Source: DASUXY01 sp036377675
Lineage (GTDB): Bacteria; Bacillota; Bacilli; Bacillales; Amphibacillaceae
DNA: 54,461 nt
Assembly: GCA_036377675.1 (NCBI GenBank)
Contig: DASUXY010000059.1
Location: forward strand, 1-54,461
Reading direction: 5' to 3'
A program made the position numbers and the translations under genes. Position 1 is the stretch's first letter. Every line of letters begins with the position of its first letter. This document shows positions 35,044 to 43,066 of this stretch, piece after piece. The notes under the pieces are model-generated. The model saw nothing but the letters and a program-made list of their open reading frames with translations, made no database searches and was not told the DNA's origin.

Positions 35044-35343
35044 TTAACTTGACTCATCATTTTTATTCGCTAAAGCTGCGATCGAAGCCTGTAAATCATC
35101 TTCTTGATAAGCATTCAACGTTAACACATTCATATATGTGTTCGGACTGAGATGAAAAATATCGTGGACGATATCATGTAAACGTTTCTTTGGGTTACTT
35201 TTCCAAACGTTGTGTACTAAACAGTCCCACAATTGTTTCTCCGTTACTTTTGTGTACCCCATCATATGAAAATCATTTAATTTACATTGTAACGCCGGGG
35301 TTACAAATGATTTCCATTCCTCTGCCGTTCGTCGATCTTCCAA
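35044..35343 (-). CDS. comN: Post-transcriptional regulator ComN (YrzD)
   Basis: The 99-residue protein matches the post-transcriptional regulator family: EWKSFVTPALQCKLNDFHMMGY, KVTEKQLWDCLVHNVWK, then LHDIVHDIFHLSPNTYMNVLTLNAYQ with the last stretch about 60-85. B. subtilis ComN acts on comE mRNA and interacts with DivIVA. It starts with TTG at 35343 with AGGAGG 7 nt upstream; the ATG at 35350 is out of frame. It is 28 bp before secDF and divergent from spoVB, the B. subtilis arrangement. Confidence 0.88.
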   Translation of the reverse strand: MEDRRTAEEWKSFVTPALQCKLNDFHMMGYTKVTEKQLWDCLVHNVWKSNPKKRLHDIVHDIFHLSPNTYMNVLTLNAYQEDDLQASIAALANKNDESS

Positions 35344-35469
35344 GTTTCATCCTCCTAATAATTATCATTAAACGTTCACAATCTACCTTCTTGTCATGCT
35401 TGACCCACTATATTGCATATACATCATTGTATATGAGTTTTTATTTTTTGAGAAGGCAAGGTGTCGATA

Positions 35470-37020
35470 TTGTCTAAACAAACTTTTTTACAAGGTACGC
35501 TCATTTTAATTGTAGCAGGTATGACGACCCGCTTTTTAGGGTTTATCAATCGCTTAGTCATCGCTCGTCTAATGGGTGAAGAAGGCGTCGGACTCTATAT
35601 GATGGCACTTCCTACATTATTTCTAATCATAGCGTTAACGCAAATGGGGCTCCCAGTCGCCATTTCCAAGCGCGTATCTGAAGCCGAAGCAATGAATGAC
35701 GAAGTGAAAGTTAAAAAAATACTCATCGTTTCTCTGCTTTTAACAGCGTGCTCAAGTATTATTTTTACGTGTGCTATGGTTGTGGCAGCACCGTTTATTG
35801 CCACAACTTTACTTACCGATGAACGAACGTTGTTCCCGCTTTTGGCAATTAGTCCGATTGTGCCCATCATTGCAATTTCATCTGTTTTACGAGGATATTT
35901 TCAAGGGAAACAAAATATGAAACCACAAAGTTACGCACTCGTTATCGAGCAAGTCGTCCGTATTTCTTGTGTCGCTTTTTTCGTAAAGATGTTACTGCCG
36001 TTCGGTATTGAATATGCTGCTGCAGGTGCTATGTTTAGTGTTATTTTAGGAGAGTTGGCTTCTCTTGTCTACATGGTGTTCCAATTTAAACGGAAGAAAA
36101 CGATTAAAGTCCGCTATCACTTTTTTTCTTTTTTGAAAAAAAGTAAGCAAACGGTTAAAGACTTATTTTCAATAGCTCTACCTACAACAGGTAGTCGAAT
36201 GATTGGTTCTTTCTTTCACTTTTTAGAGCCGATTATTGTCGCCCAAAGCTTAGCCATTGCGGGAGTATCAACGACACTTGCAACGAAGCAATATGGTGAA
36301 TTAACCGGTTATGTTCTTCCGTTATTATTTTTACCGACATTTATTACACAATCTTTATCCATCGCATTAGTACCATCGATTTCTGAAGCTGAAGCAAAAA
36401 GGAATCATCGATTAATCCATTACCGCATTCATCAATCAATTCGAATATCGTTTGCCTCAGGAGCAATAGCGACAATTGTGTTATCTTTATTTTCTGTACC
36501 TATTTTAACATATATGTACGGAACAGCGAATGCAAGTAAATTTTTAATATTTATGGCACCTTTTTTCATCTTGCTTTATATACAAGCTCCATTACAGTCA
36601 ACGTTACAAGCACTTGATTTAGCTAAACCTGCCATGTGGAATAGTCTCATCGGTAATGTGTGCAAATATGCCTTACTCTTTTTACTCGCTTCAAATCCGA
36701 CATTTGGAATAATGGGGGTCGCCATTTCGATGTCGTTCGGTGTCGTTCTTGTCACTCTATTACATCTTGCATCACTGCATCGGGCAATTCGCTTCTATAT
36801 TCCTATAAAAGATGTAAGTAAAATGGTATTTCTCCTCGTGCTTACGTGGGGAGTTGGTAAAGTACTCCAAACGTTTTATATACAATGGGGCCCTCATCTC
36901 GTTATGTTTATCTTTATTTTGACGCTACTATTCATTGTGTATATTATGTTTCTATTTCTTCTAAGGTTTATTACGTCTGAAGAGTTGAAACAAATCCCAC
37001 TCATTAACAAATGGATGTAA
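35470..37020 (+). CDS. spoVB: Stage V sporulation protein B, MATE/MOP-superfamily flippase
   Basis: SpoVB is a polytopic membrane protein of the MOP superfamily needed for spore cortex synthesis, and probably flips a peptidoglycan precursor. The 516-residue protein has about 14 membrane segments and the family signatures SKQTFLQGTLILIVAGM, RFLGFINRLVIARLMGEEGVGLYMM and RGYFQGKQNMKPQSYA. TTG at 35470 is preferred because it aligns with the usual (M)xKQTFLxGTL start and has AAGGTG 6 nt upstream; a GTG at 35461 is also possible (519 residues). Expression is presumably mother-cell specific, but I cannot read a clear sigma-E promoter. Confidence 0.93.
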   Translation: MSKQTFLQGTLILIVAGMTTRFLGFINRLVIARLMGEEGVGLYMMALPTLFLIIALTQMGLPVAISKRVSEAEAMNDEVKVKKILIVSLLLTACSSIIFTCAMVVAAPFIATTLLTDERTLFPLLAISPIVPIIAISSVLRGYFQGKQNMKPQSYALVIEQVVRISCVAFFVKMLLPFGIEYAAAGAMFSVILGELASLVYMVFQFKRKKTIKVRYHFFSFLKKSKQTVKDLFSIALPTTGSRMIGSFFHFLEPIIVAQSLAIAGVSTTLATKQYGELTGYVLPLLFLPTFITQSLSIALVPSISEAEAKRNHRLIHYRIHQSIRISFASGAIATIVLSLFSVPILTYMYGTANASKFLIFMAPFFILLYIQAPLQSTLQALDLAKPAMWNSLIGNVCKYALLFLLASNPTFGIMGVAISMSFGVVLVTLLHLASLHRAIRFYIPIKDVSKMVFLLVLTWGVGKVLQTFYIQWGPHLVMFIFILTLLFIVYIMFLFLLRFITSEELKQIPLINKWM

Positions 37021-37102
37021 AGTAGGCTCGTGTAAACTTTTCGTCTATATTTTTACTCGAAGAATATAATGTACTAACTAGACTTCAGGAGGAGGTAAAT
37101 TG

Positions 37103-37483
37103 ATGCGTCAGCAACCATTTCTCGGGTTATTGTATGGGTGGACGATTATTTTTGGATTAATGTTAGGTGCTAGTTTTTTATTAGCTTTGCTCCTTCGTTT
37201 TTCATCATTTAATGAACCGACATTGTCCTGGGTAACACTCATCATCGGCCTGATTACACTATTTATTGGAGGTGTCGTGTCAGGAGCGAAAAGTAAAGCA
37301 AAAGGTTGGATCATTGGTGGACTAACAGGACTAGGGTTCACCATTTTTACATTCTTTGTTCAATACTTAGGCTATCAGCAACCATTTTCTTTGGAACAGA
37401 CGCTACATCACATCGGCTTCATAACAGCGGCAATTATCGGTGGAATGATCGGGGTAAATATCGTTATCAGAGAGGATCAGTGA
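37103..37483 (+). CDS. yrzE: TIGR04086 family membrane protein YrzE
   Basis: This 126-residue protein has four membrane segments (about 8-30, 40-60, 67-88, 100-120) and the family's GGVVSGAKSKAKGWIIGGLTGL motif in the middle (near 57-78), split by the membrane. AGGAGGAGG lies before both a TTG (37100) and the ATG at 37103; the ATG has the better 7-nt spacing. It lies downstream of spoVB and next to yajC, as in B. subtilis. Function unknown. Confidence 0.85.
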   Translation: MRQQPFLGLLYGWTIIFGLMLGASFLLALLLRFSSFNEPTLSWVTLIIGLITLFIGGVVSGAKSKAKGWIIGGLTGLGFTIFTFFVQYLGYQQPFSLEQTLHHIGFITAAIIGGMIGVNIVIREDQ

Positions 37484-37529
37484 TGTTCATAGCCTACAAG
37501 GTCGTCTAACGATCTTCTCTACAAACGTC

Positions 37530-37765
37530 GAAAGAGACTTGTCCTAAAAGGATAAAACGTAAGTTAAATACGTGAAAATAAAAGAGGCTGAGACATAAGT
37601 TAAAAATGAGTTGATTTTTGATTAAATCATAAAAGTAGAACCGCATGAAATCAAGGTTTTTAAACTAGATTTCATGCGGTTAATTCATTTTAAAAGAGTT
37701 TTGTCCCAGCCTCTTTTTAAATCAGCCATCTAAAGTTAAGAATAGACTTATTAGACAGCCCCTTT
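37530..37765. repeat. Composite MITE-like element, copy 3
   Basis: The left end (GTCCTAAAAGGATAAAACGTAAGTTAA, 37541-37567, stated by position) is the reverse complement of the tail of copies 1 and 2. The right end (AGTTAAGAATAGACTTATT...AGACAGCCCC, about 37735-37762) resembles the tail of copy 2 in direct orientation. These make imperfect terminal inverted repeats around a nested hairpin: outer arms AAAAGAGGCTGAGACA/TGTCCCAGCCTCTTTT (37580-37595, 37702-37717, one mismatch), inner perfect 14-nt arms AACCGCATGAAATC/GATTTCATGCGGTT (37639-37652, 37668-37681). It sits between convergent yrzE and yajC. Confidence 0.7.
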
Positions 37766-37776
37766 CATTGTCATCC

Positions 37777-38040
37777 TTATCCGTTTGATTTTACTTCACG
37801 AATCGCTCCACGATCGTATGTTAATTTTGTTCCATCTTTTGTAATAATGACGACTGTGTCTTCATCGAGTGCATGAATTTTTCCATGAAATCCACCCATC
37901 GTAATGACTGGATCTCCCTTTTGTAACTTCGCTTGCATTTCACTAATTTGTTTTTGACGTTTTTGTTGTGGGCGAATTAAAATAAAGTAAAAAATCGCAA
38001 ACATCAAAACGAGCATAATAATCGATGGTAATGCTTCCAT
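37777..38040 (-). CDS. yajC: Preprotein translocase subunit YajC
   Basis: YajC associates with SecDF in the translocase. The 87-residue protein has one N-terminal membrane helix (about 5-22), followed by the signature FYFILIRPQQKRQKQ and a small soluble domain GDPVITMGGFHGKIHALDEDTVVI (about 42-65, shown in part). ATG at 38040. It follows tgt by 17 bp, the classical queA-tgt-yajC order. Confidence 0.96.
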   Translation of the reverse strand: MEALPSIIMLVLMFAIFYFILIRPQQKRQKQISEMQAKLQKGDPVITMGGFHGKIHALDEDTVVIITKDGTKLTYDRGAIREVKSNG

Positions 38041-38057
38041 TGTTCAAGTCTCCTTTT

Positions 38058-39203
38058 CTAAAAACTTTTTGCATTCGGTTTATTAAAGCCATATTGCTCA
38101 AAAAATGATCGTTTATAATCATTCAGTCGATCTTCGCGAATCGCTTCCCGAACGTTCTCCATCAATTTTAACAGAAAATACAAGTTATGATAAGTCGTAA
38201 GTCGAAATCCGAACGTTTCATTACACTTAATTAAATGACGAATATACGCACGTGAATAGTTTTTACATACATAGCAATCACAATTTTCGTCGATTGGCAT
38301 AAAATCACGTGCATATTTCGCATTTCTTACAACCAATCTTCCATTAGAAGTCATACATGTTCCATTACGAGCAATTCTTGTCGGTAATACAGAATCAAAC
38401 ATATCAATACCACGGATCGATCCTTCAATTAATGAATCCGGTGAGCCGACTCCCATTAAATAGCGGGGTTTATGAGTAGGCATCAACGGTGTCGTCTGCT
38501 CGAGAACGCGGTACATAATATCTTTCGGCTCTCCGACGGACAATCCGCCGATGGCATAGCCAGGGAAATCCAATGACAATAAATCTTCTGCACTCTGTTT
38601 ACGTAAATCCTCATATTCCCCACCTTGAATAATACCGAATAACGCTTGTTGATCAGCTCTCTTCTCATGAGCGATTAAACATCTTTCCGCCCATCTTGAC
38701 GTTCGTTCAACGGAGGATTTCATATATTCATAAGATGCGGGGTACGGTGGACATTCATCGAGGACCATCATTATATCTGATCCGAGTGCATGTTGAATGT
38801 CAACAGCTATTTCCGGTGAGAAAAATAATTTTTCTCCACTGATGTGGTTTCGGAAATGAACCCCCTCTTCGGTAATCTCCCGCATCTTGCTTAAACTAAA
38901 CACTTGAAAACCACCTGAATCGGTTAAAATCGCTCGATCCCAATTCATAAACGTATGAAGCCCACCCGCTTCACGAATAATGTCCTCTCCAGGTCGTAAC
39001 CATAAATGATACGTATTCGATAAAATAATATTCGCATCCAGCGATTGTAAATCCTCTGGACTCAATGTTTTAACCGTCGCTAATGTACCGACCGGCATAA
39101 ATGTTGGTGTATCAAATGATCCGTGAGGTGTATGAACACGTCCTAGTCTTGCTCCTGTCTGTTTACACGTCTTAATAAGCTCATATGTTACAGGTGTCAT
39201 CAT
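38058..39203 (-). CDS. tgt: Queuine/preQ1 tRNA-guanine transglycosylase
   Basis: Tgt exchanges G34 for preQ1 in GUN tRNAs on the path to queuosine. The 381 residues are the normal length. The catalytic Asp in LTDSGGFQVFSL is near 92, the substrate pocket in GLSVGEPK is near 220, the nucleophile Asp in DMFDSVLPTRIARNGT near 267, and the zinc site CDCYVC with C and H in HLIKCNETFG near 310-340. Two ATGs in tandem (39203 and 39200) are equally placed behind AAGGA. It lies between queA and yajC. Confidence 0.97.
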   Translation of the reverse strand: MMTPVTYELIKTCKQTGARLGRVHTPHGSFDTPTFMPVGTLATVKTLSPEDLQSLDANIILSNTYHLWLRPGEDIIREAGGLHTFMNWDRAILTDSGGFQVFSLSKMREITEEGVHFRNHISGEKLFFSPEIAVDIQHALGSDIMMVLDECPPYPASYEYMKSSVERTSRWAERCLIAHEKRADQQALFGIIQGGEYEDLRKQSAEDLLSLDFPGYAIGGLSVGEPKDIMYRVLEQTTPLMPTHKPRYLMGVGSPDSLIEGSIRGIDMFDSVLPTRIARNGTCMTSNGRLVVRNAKYARDFMPIDENCDCYVCKNYSRAYIRHLIKCNETFGFRLTTYHNLYFLLKLMENVREAIREDRLNDYKRSFFEQYGFNKPNAKSF

Positions 39204-39217
39204 CTATTCGTCCTTTT

Positions 39218-40246
39218 CTATAAAATTAACATCGCATCGCCAAAGCTAAAAAAACGATAGCGTTTACCAATCGCCTCTTGATAAGCTTTCATGACTAATT
39301 CTCTTCCGGCGAATGCACTGATTAACATAAGCAATGTTGATTTTGGCAAATGGAAATTTGTCAACAGACCATCAATCGCCTGAAATTTATAAGGTGGATA
39401 AATGAATATATCAGTCCACCCACTTGCAGCGACGAAAATACCTGCATGGTCATTTACGATTGTCTCTAAGGTGCGAGCAGTCGTCGTACCTACTGCAACA
39501 ATTCGCCCGCCATTCTCCTTTACAGATGTCAAAAGTTTTGCAGTTTCATTCGAAACTTTGTAAAACTCGGCATGCATCGTATGGTCTTCTATATGATCGA
39601 CACTTACCGGGCGAAATGTTCCGAGCCCTACATGTAAAGTAATGTAAGCGATCGTAATTCCCTTCGCCTTTAATTGTTCTAATAAATCGGTTGTAAAATG
39701 AAGTCCAGCCGTTGGAGCAGCCGCTGAACCTTTTTCTTTTGCATAAACCGTTTGATAACGTTCTTGTTCAGGTAATTGTTTTTTAATATATGGTGGTAGA
39801 GGCATCTCGCCAAGTTCCTCAAGTAGTTCATAAAAGATTCCATCATACGCAAATTGTAACACACGACCTCCATGTTCTTTTACTTCCGTACAAGTTGCTT
39901 GAAGCAAACCCTCACCGAAAGTAATCGTTGTCCCTATTTTTACCTTTTTTGCCGGTTTCATAAGAACTTCCCAACGATCGTTTTCAATGCGATGAAGAAG
40001 TAAAACTTCTATTTTTGCTCCGGTATCTTTTTTTACTCCGTATAACCGTGCTGGAAGAACTCGAGTATCGTTGAGAACGAGGCAATCCCCTTTTTGCAAA
40101 TAGTTTTCAATATGTGTAAACTCGCGATGTTCAATCTCTTTTGTATGTCGATTGACGACGAGTAGCTTTGATGACGTTCGCTCCTTTAACGGAGTTTGCG
40201 CGATCAATTCTTCAGGTAAATCAAAGTCAAAATGTTCTATTTTCAT
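39218..40246 (-). CDS. queA: S-adenosylmethionine:tRNA ribosyltransferase-isomerase
   Basis: QueA adds the epoxyQ cyclopentane from SAM to preQ1-tRNA. The 342-residue protein begins MKIEHFDFDLPEELIAQTPL. It shows DCLVLNDTRVLPARLYG (near 50), GSAAAPTAGLHFTTDLL (near 170), THVGLGTF-like TLHVGLGTFRPV (near 195) and TNFHLPKSTLLMLISAFAG (near 300). The ATG at 40246 has GGGAGA 7 nt upstream; the extension to 40261 has none. Next to tgt, its downstream partner. Confidence 0.96.
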   Translation of the reverse strand: MKIEHFDFDLPEELIAQTPLKERTSSKLLVVNRHTKEIEHREFTHIENYLQKGDCLVLNDTRVLPARLYGVKKDTGAKIEVLLLHRIENDRWEVLMKPAKKVKIGTTITFGEGLLQATCTEVKEHGGRVLQFAYDGIFYELLEELGEMPLPPYIKKQLPEQERYQTVYAKEKGSAAAPTAGLHFTTDLLEQLKAKGITIAYITLHVGLGTFRPVSVDHIEDHTMHAEFYKVSNETAKLLTSVKENGGRIVAVGTTTARTLETIVNDHAGIFVAASGWTDIFIYPPYKFQAIDGLLTNFHLPKSTLLMLISAFAGRELVMKAYQEAIGKRYRFFSFGDAMLIL

Positions 40247-40265
40247 CCGTCTATCTCCCAACTCG

Positions 40266-40463
40266 TTAACGAAGTTTTCCTAAAATGAACAAAATGAGTG
40301 ATAGGACAATGCTTATGACAATGGATGTCATCAGCGGAAAATGAAAGGTGACATTTCCACGTTTAAATGTAAAATCTCCTGGTAATTTCCCAATAAATGT
40401 CCACAACGCTCCGATCAATAAGAAAGTAATTCCGATGAGTATAAAAAGTTTCCCCATATTCAT
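40266..40463 (-). CDS. DUF2905 family membrane protein
   Basis: The 65-residue protein has two membrane helices (about 4-24 and 44-62) linked by GKLPGDFTFKRGNVTFHFPL, the hallmark of DUF2905. The family is small, widespread and functionally unknown. Its ATG at 40463 overlaps the ruvB stop by 4 nt (ATGA), so it is coupled to ruvB, between ruvB and queA. A second in-frame ATG at 40457 is possible. Confidence 0.88.
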   Translation of the reverse strand: MNMGKLFILIGITFLLIGALWTFIGKLPGDFTFKRGNVTFHFPLMTSIVISIVLSLILFILGKLR

Positions 40464-41464
40464 GGCTCTTCATTCGCTTTCAAACCAAAATGTTCATATG
40501 CTTTAGGTGTCACGACTCTTCCCCGTGGAGTCCGTTGGATAAAGCCAACTTGTAGTAAATATGGCTCGTACACATCTTCGATGGTTTGTGGTTCTTCACG
40601 AATCGTTGCCGCAATCGTATCTAAACCGACGGGGCCCCCGTTAAATCCAGTAATGATACCTTTTAGTAATTTATGATCGATGTGATCAAGCCCGGCATCA
40701 TCGACTTGCAACATATCTAATGCTTGCCGGGTCGTTTCAAAGCTTATTTCGTTCTCACCTTTCACCTGGGAAAGATCACGAATTCTTTTTAATAGGCGAT
40801 TAGCAATTCGTGGTGTCCCTCTCGATCTACGAGCTACTTCAACGGCTGCTTCTTTTGCAATTGTCGTTTCAAAAACATAAGCCGTTCGTTCAATAATCGC
40901 ACATAAATCGTCTATTTCATAAAAGTCAAGCCTACTTAAGACCCCGAACCGATCCCGAAGAGGTGCAGATAATAACCCAGCTTTTGTCGTTGCGCCAACT
41001 AGTGTAAACGGTGGCAAATCGATCCGGACCGACCGAGCACTAGGACCGGTACCGATGACAATGTCTAGAAAAAAATCTTCCATGGCTGGATACAACACTT
41101 CTTCGACGGCCCGCGGTAATCGATGGACTTCATCGATAAACAAAACATCACCAGGCTCTAATGACGATAAAATTGCTGCTAAATCACCAGCACGCTCGAT
41201 TGCTGGCCCTGATGTCGACCGAAATTGCACGCCCATTTCATGAGCTATAATCGCAGCTAATGTCGTCTTTCCTAATCCTGGTGGCCCATATAATAATACG
41301 TGGTCAAGTGGTTCGTTGCGCATTTTTGCTGCTTGTATAAAAATACTTAAATTTTCTTTTACTTTATGTTGACCGATATATTGTGTTAATGTTGTGGGGC
41401 GAAGACTGAGCTCTACAGTGGAATCTTGCTCCTGTAATTCACCTGTTACAATCCGCTCTTCCAT
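40460..41464 (-). CDS. ruvB: Holliday junction branch migration ATPase RuvB
   Basis: RuvB is the hexameric AAA+ motor of the RuvAB branch migration complex. The 334-residue protein has the N-terminal LRPTTLTQYIGQHKVKENL, Walker A YGPPGLGKTTLA near 60, Walker B LFIDEVHRLPR near 110, sensor 1 LVGATTKAGLLS near 152, and arginine finger LRDRFGVLSRL near 170. The C-terminal winged helix contains QVGFIQRTPRGRVVTPKAYEH near 305. ATG at 41464 after GGGGGG. It follows ruvA by 16 bp. Confidence 0.97.
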   Translation of the reverse strand: MEERIVTGELQEQDSTVELSLRPTTLTQYIGQHKVKENLSIFIQAAKMRNEPLDHVLLYGPPGLGKTTLAAIIAHEMGVQFRSTSGPAIERAGDLAAILSSLEPGDVLFIDEVHRLPRAVEEVLYPAMEDFFLDIVIGTGPSARSVRIDLPPFTLVGATTKAGLLSAPLRDRFGVLSRLDFYEIDDLCAIIERTAYVFETTIAKEAAVEVARRSRGTPRIANRLLKRIRDLSQVKGENEISFETTRQALDMLQVDDAGLDHIDHKLLKGIITGFNGGPVGLDTIAATIREEPQTIEDVYEPYLLQVGFIQRTPRGRVVTPKAYEHFGLKANEEP

Positions 41465-41480
41465 CGATGTTCCCCCCTCA

Positions 41481-42086
41481 TTAGTTTTTCACGAGTAATG
41501 ACAATGCTTTCTTAATCATTTCATCTGTTTCTTCTGTTTCATATTTACGAAGCTTTGGAATGATTGTTTCGATTTCACGATCCCGATAGCCGAGCGCCTT
41601 TAAAGCCTGTTGTACATCTTTCAGCCTGGTAGCTACACCCGAATCTTCTTGAGAACTTGAAGTTGATGGAGCTGTAACGACTACCAATGTCGTTAACTTT
41701 CCTTTTAAATCGAGAATAATTTGTCGAGCTGTCTTTTTACCGATTCCTGGAAAACTTGTTAAAAACTTATCATCTTCACGTTCGACGGCACTGACAAACT
41801 CTGAAACATTTACATGAGCTAAGATCGATAATGCACTCTTAGGGCCAATTCCAGAAACAGAAATAAGTTTCATAAACAAATATTTTTCATCTTCATTTGA
41901 AAACCCGTATAACACTTGAAGGTCTTCTCGCACATGATGATATGTATGGATTTTAATAAATTGGTTTAAAGATGATTGGAAATCAAAAGGGTTCGGACAA
42001 ATAATTTCATAACCGATCCCATTCACATCTACAATTACTGCGTTATCTTGTATACTTGTCAAGTTCCCTTTTACATATGCAATCAT
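41481..42086 (-). CDS. ruvA: Holliday junction-binding protein RuvA
   Basis: RuvA tetramers bind the four-way junction and load RuvB. The 201-residue protein has the N-terminal OB domain MIAYVKGNLTSIQDNAVIVDVNGIGYEI (about 1-62, cited in part). Two helix-hairpin-helix motifs follow, VSGIGPKSALSIL (near 77) and FPGIGKKTARQII (near 112), and a C-terminal RuvB-contact domain (ALKALGYRDREIETII). ATG at 42086. bofC and csbX, adjacent in B. subtilis, are absent. Confidence 0.96.
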   Translation of the reverse strand: MIAYVKGNLTSIQDNAVIVDVNGIGYEIICPNPFDFQSSLNQFIKIHTYHHVREDLQVLYGFSNEDEKYLFMKLISVSGIGPKSALSILAHVNVSEFVSAVEREDDKFLTSFPGIGKKTARQIILDLKGKLTTLVVVTAPSTSSSQEDSGVATRLKDVQQALKALGYRDREIETIIPKLRKYETEETDEMIKKALSLLVKN

Positions 42087-42107
42087 TCCATCTACCTACC
42101 TTTTTCT

Positions 42108-42149
42108 ATTTTAACATACTACACACGTTCGTGTGCGGACTTGTATTCG
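42108..42149 (-). promoter_or_regulatory. ruvA promoter region with LexA-like box
   Basis: On the minus strand CGAATACAAGTCCG (plus-strand 42136-42149) matches the Bacillus LexA consensus CGAAC-N4-GTTCG at 8 of 10 fixed bases. Next to it lies the dyad CACACG-AA-CGTGTG (42122-42135). A -10-like TAAAAT follows at 42108-42113 with no good -35. ruvAB is a known SOS operon in B. subtilis. Confidence 0.45.
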
Positions 42150-42154
42150 CATGC

Positions 42155-42187
42155 AAAATAAAACTTCCATCCGTCTCGATGGAAGTG
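42155..42187 (-). terminator. Intrinsic terminator after yebC
   Basis: ACTTCCATC (minus strand from 42187) pairs with GATGGAAGT across 7 nt, followed by TTTATTTTG. It separates yebC from ruvA. Confidence 0.8.
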
Positions 42188-42192
42188 TTCAT

Positions 42193-42927
42193 TCATTTGC
42201 TCACTTCTAAATTATGATGAATATCCTGGACATCTTCATCTTCTTCAAGCATTTCAATAAGATTTAACATTTTTTCTTCATCTTTTTCTTCGACCGTTGT
42301 GTACGTTTGTGGAATATACGTAATCTCTGCTTCCTCAAGTTCATAACCGTTTTCTTTTAGCTTTTCACATACGACACCAAACTGATTAGTGGAAGTGAAA
42401 ATTTCGTATACACCGTCTTCTTCAGCTAATATATCTTCTGCCCCTGCTTCAAGTGCAGCTAATGTTATCTCATCTTCATCAATTGTTCCATCTTCATTTA
42501 AAATGACAATATAGCCTTGTCGATCAAACATGAAAGCAACACTACCTGTTTCTCCAAGATTTCCATCATTTTTCGTAAATGCATGGCGAATTTCACCAGC
42601 CGTTCGATTTCGATTATCCGTTAATACTTCCACAATGACAGCTATACCACCAGGTCCATAACCTTCATACGTCACTTCTTCAAAATTTGACCCTTCAATT
42701 TTTCCAGTTGCTTTGTCAATGGCACGTTTTATATTACCCTTAGGCATATTATCGTCTCTTGCTTTCTCAACAGCCGTTCGAAGCGTTGGATTCATATCTG
42801 GGTCCCCACCACCTTCTTTGGCGGCAACATATATATTTCTAGCATGGCGCATAAATATTTTACCACGTTTAGCATCTTGGGCACTTTTTTTTCTTTTTAT
42901 ATTACTCCACTTGGAATGACCAGCCAT
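42193..42927 (-). CDS. yebC: YebC/PmpR family protein (TACO1-like)
   Basis: The 244-residue protein is full length. It begins AGHSKWSNIKRKKSAQDAKRGKIF and has the family blocks DMNPTLRTAVEKARDDNMPKGNI (near 45-68), TYEGYGPGGIAVIVE (near 90) and NDGNLGETGSVAFMFDRQG (near 125). The family was described as transcriptional regulators. More recent work on relatives supports a translation role, easing ribosome stalling at proline-rich sequences; which applies here is inferred. ATG at 42927 after AGAGGAGA. It follows coxA, as yrbC follows yrbB in B. subtilis. Confidence 0.95.
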   Translation of the reverse strand: MAGHSKWSNIKRKKSAQDAKRGKIFMRHARNIYVAAKEGGGDPDMNPTLRTAVEKARDDNMPKGNIKRAIDKATGKIEGSNFEEVTYEGYGPGGIAVIVEVLTDNRNRTAGEIRHAFTKNDGNLGETGSVAFMFDRQGYIVILNEDGTIDEDEITLAALEAGAEDILAEEDGVYEIFTSTNQFGVVCEKLKENGYELEEAEITYIPQTYTTVEEKDEEKMLNLIEMLEEDEDVQDIHHNLEVSK

Positions 42928-43032
42928 TGGGACATTCTCCTCTCACTGAAATTTCATTTTTACTATATCAGAAAAAGCCGATTATATAAAGTAACCGTAT
43001 AAATGGACACAAATATTTGTAAAAATATTCTC

Positions 43033-43066
43033 TAAAAAGACAACCATTACGATGAATGGCTGTCTT
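43033..43066 (-). terminator. Intrinsic terminator at the end of coxA
   Basis: AAGACAGCCATT pairs with AATGGTTGTCTT on the minus strand (one G-U), then TTTTTAG. It begins inside the last codons of the lipoprotein gene. Confidence 0.8.
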
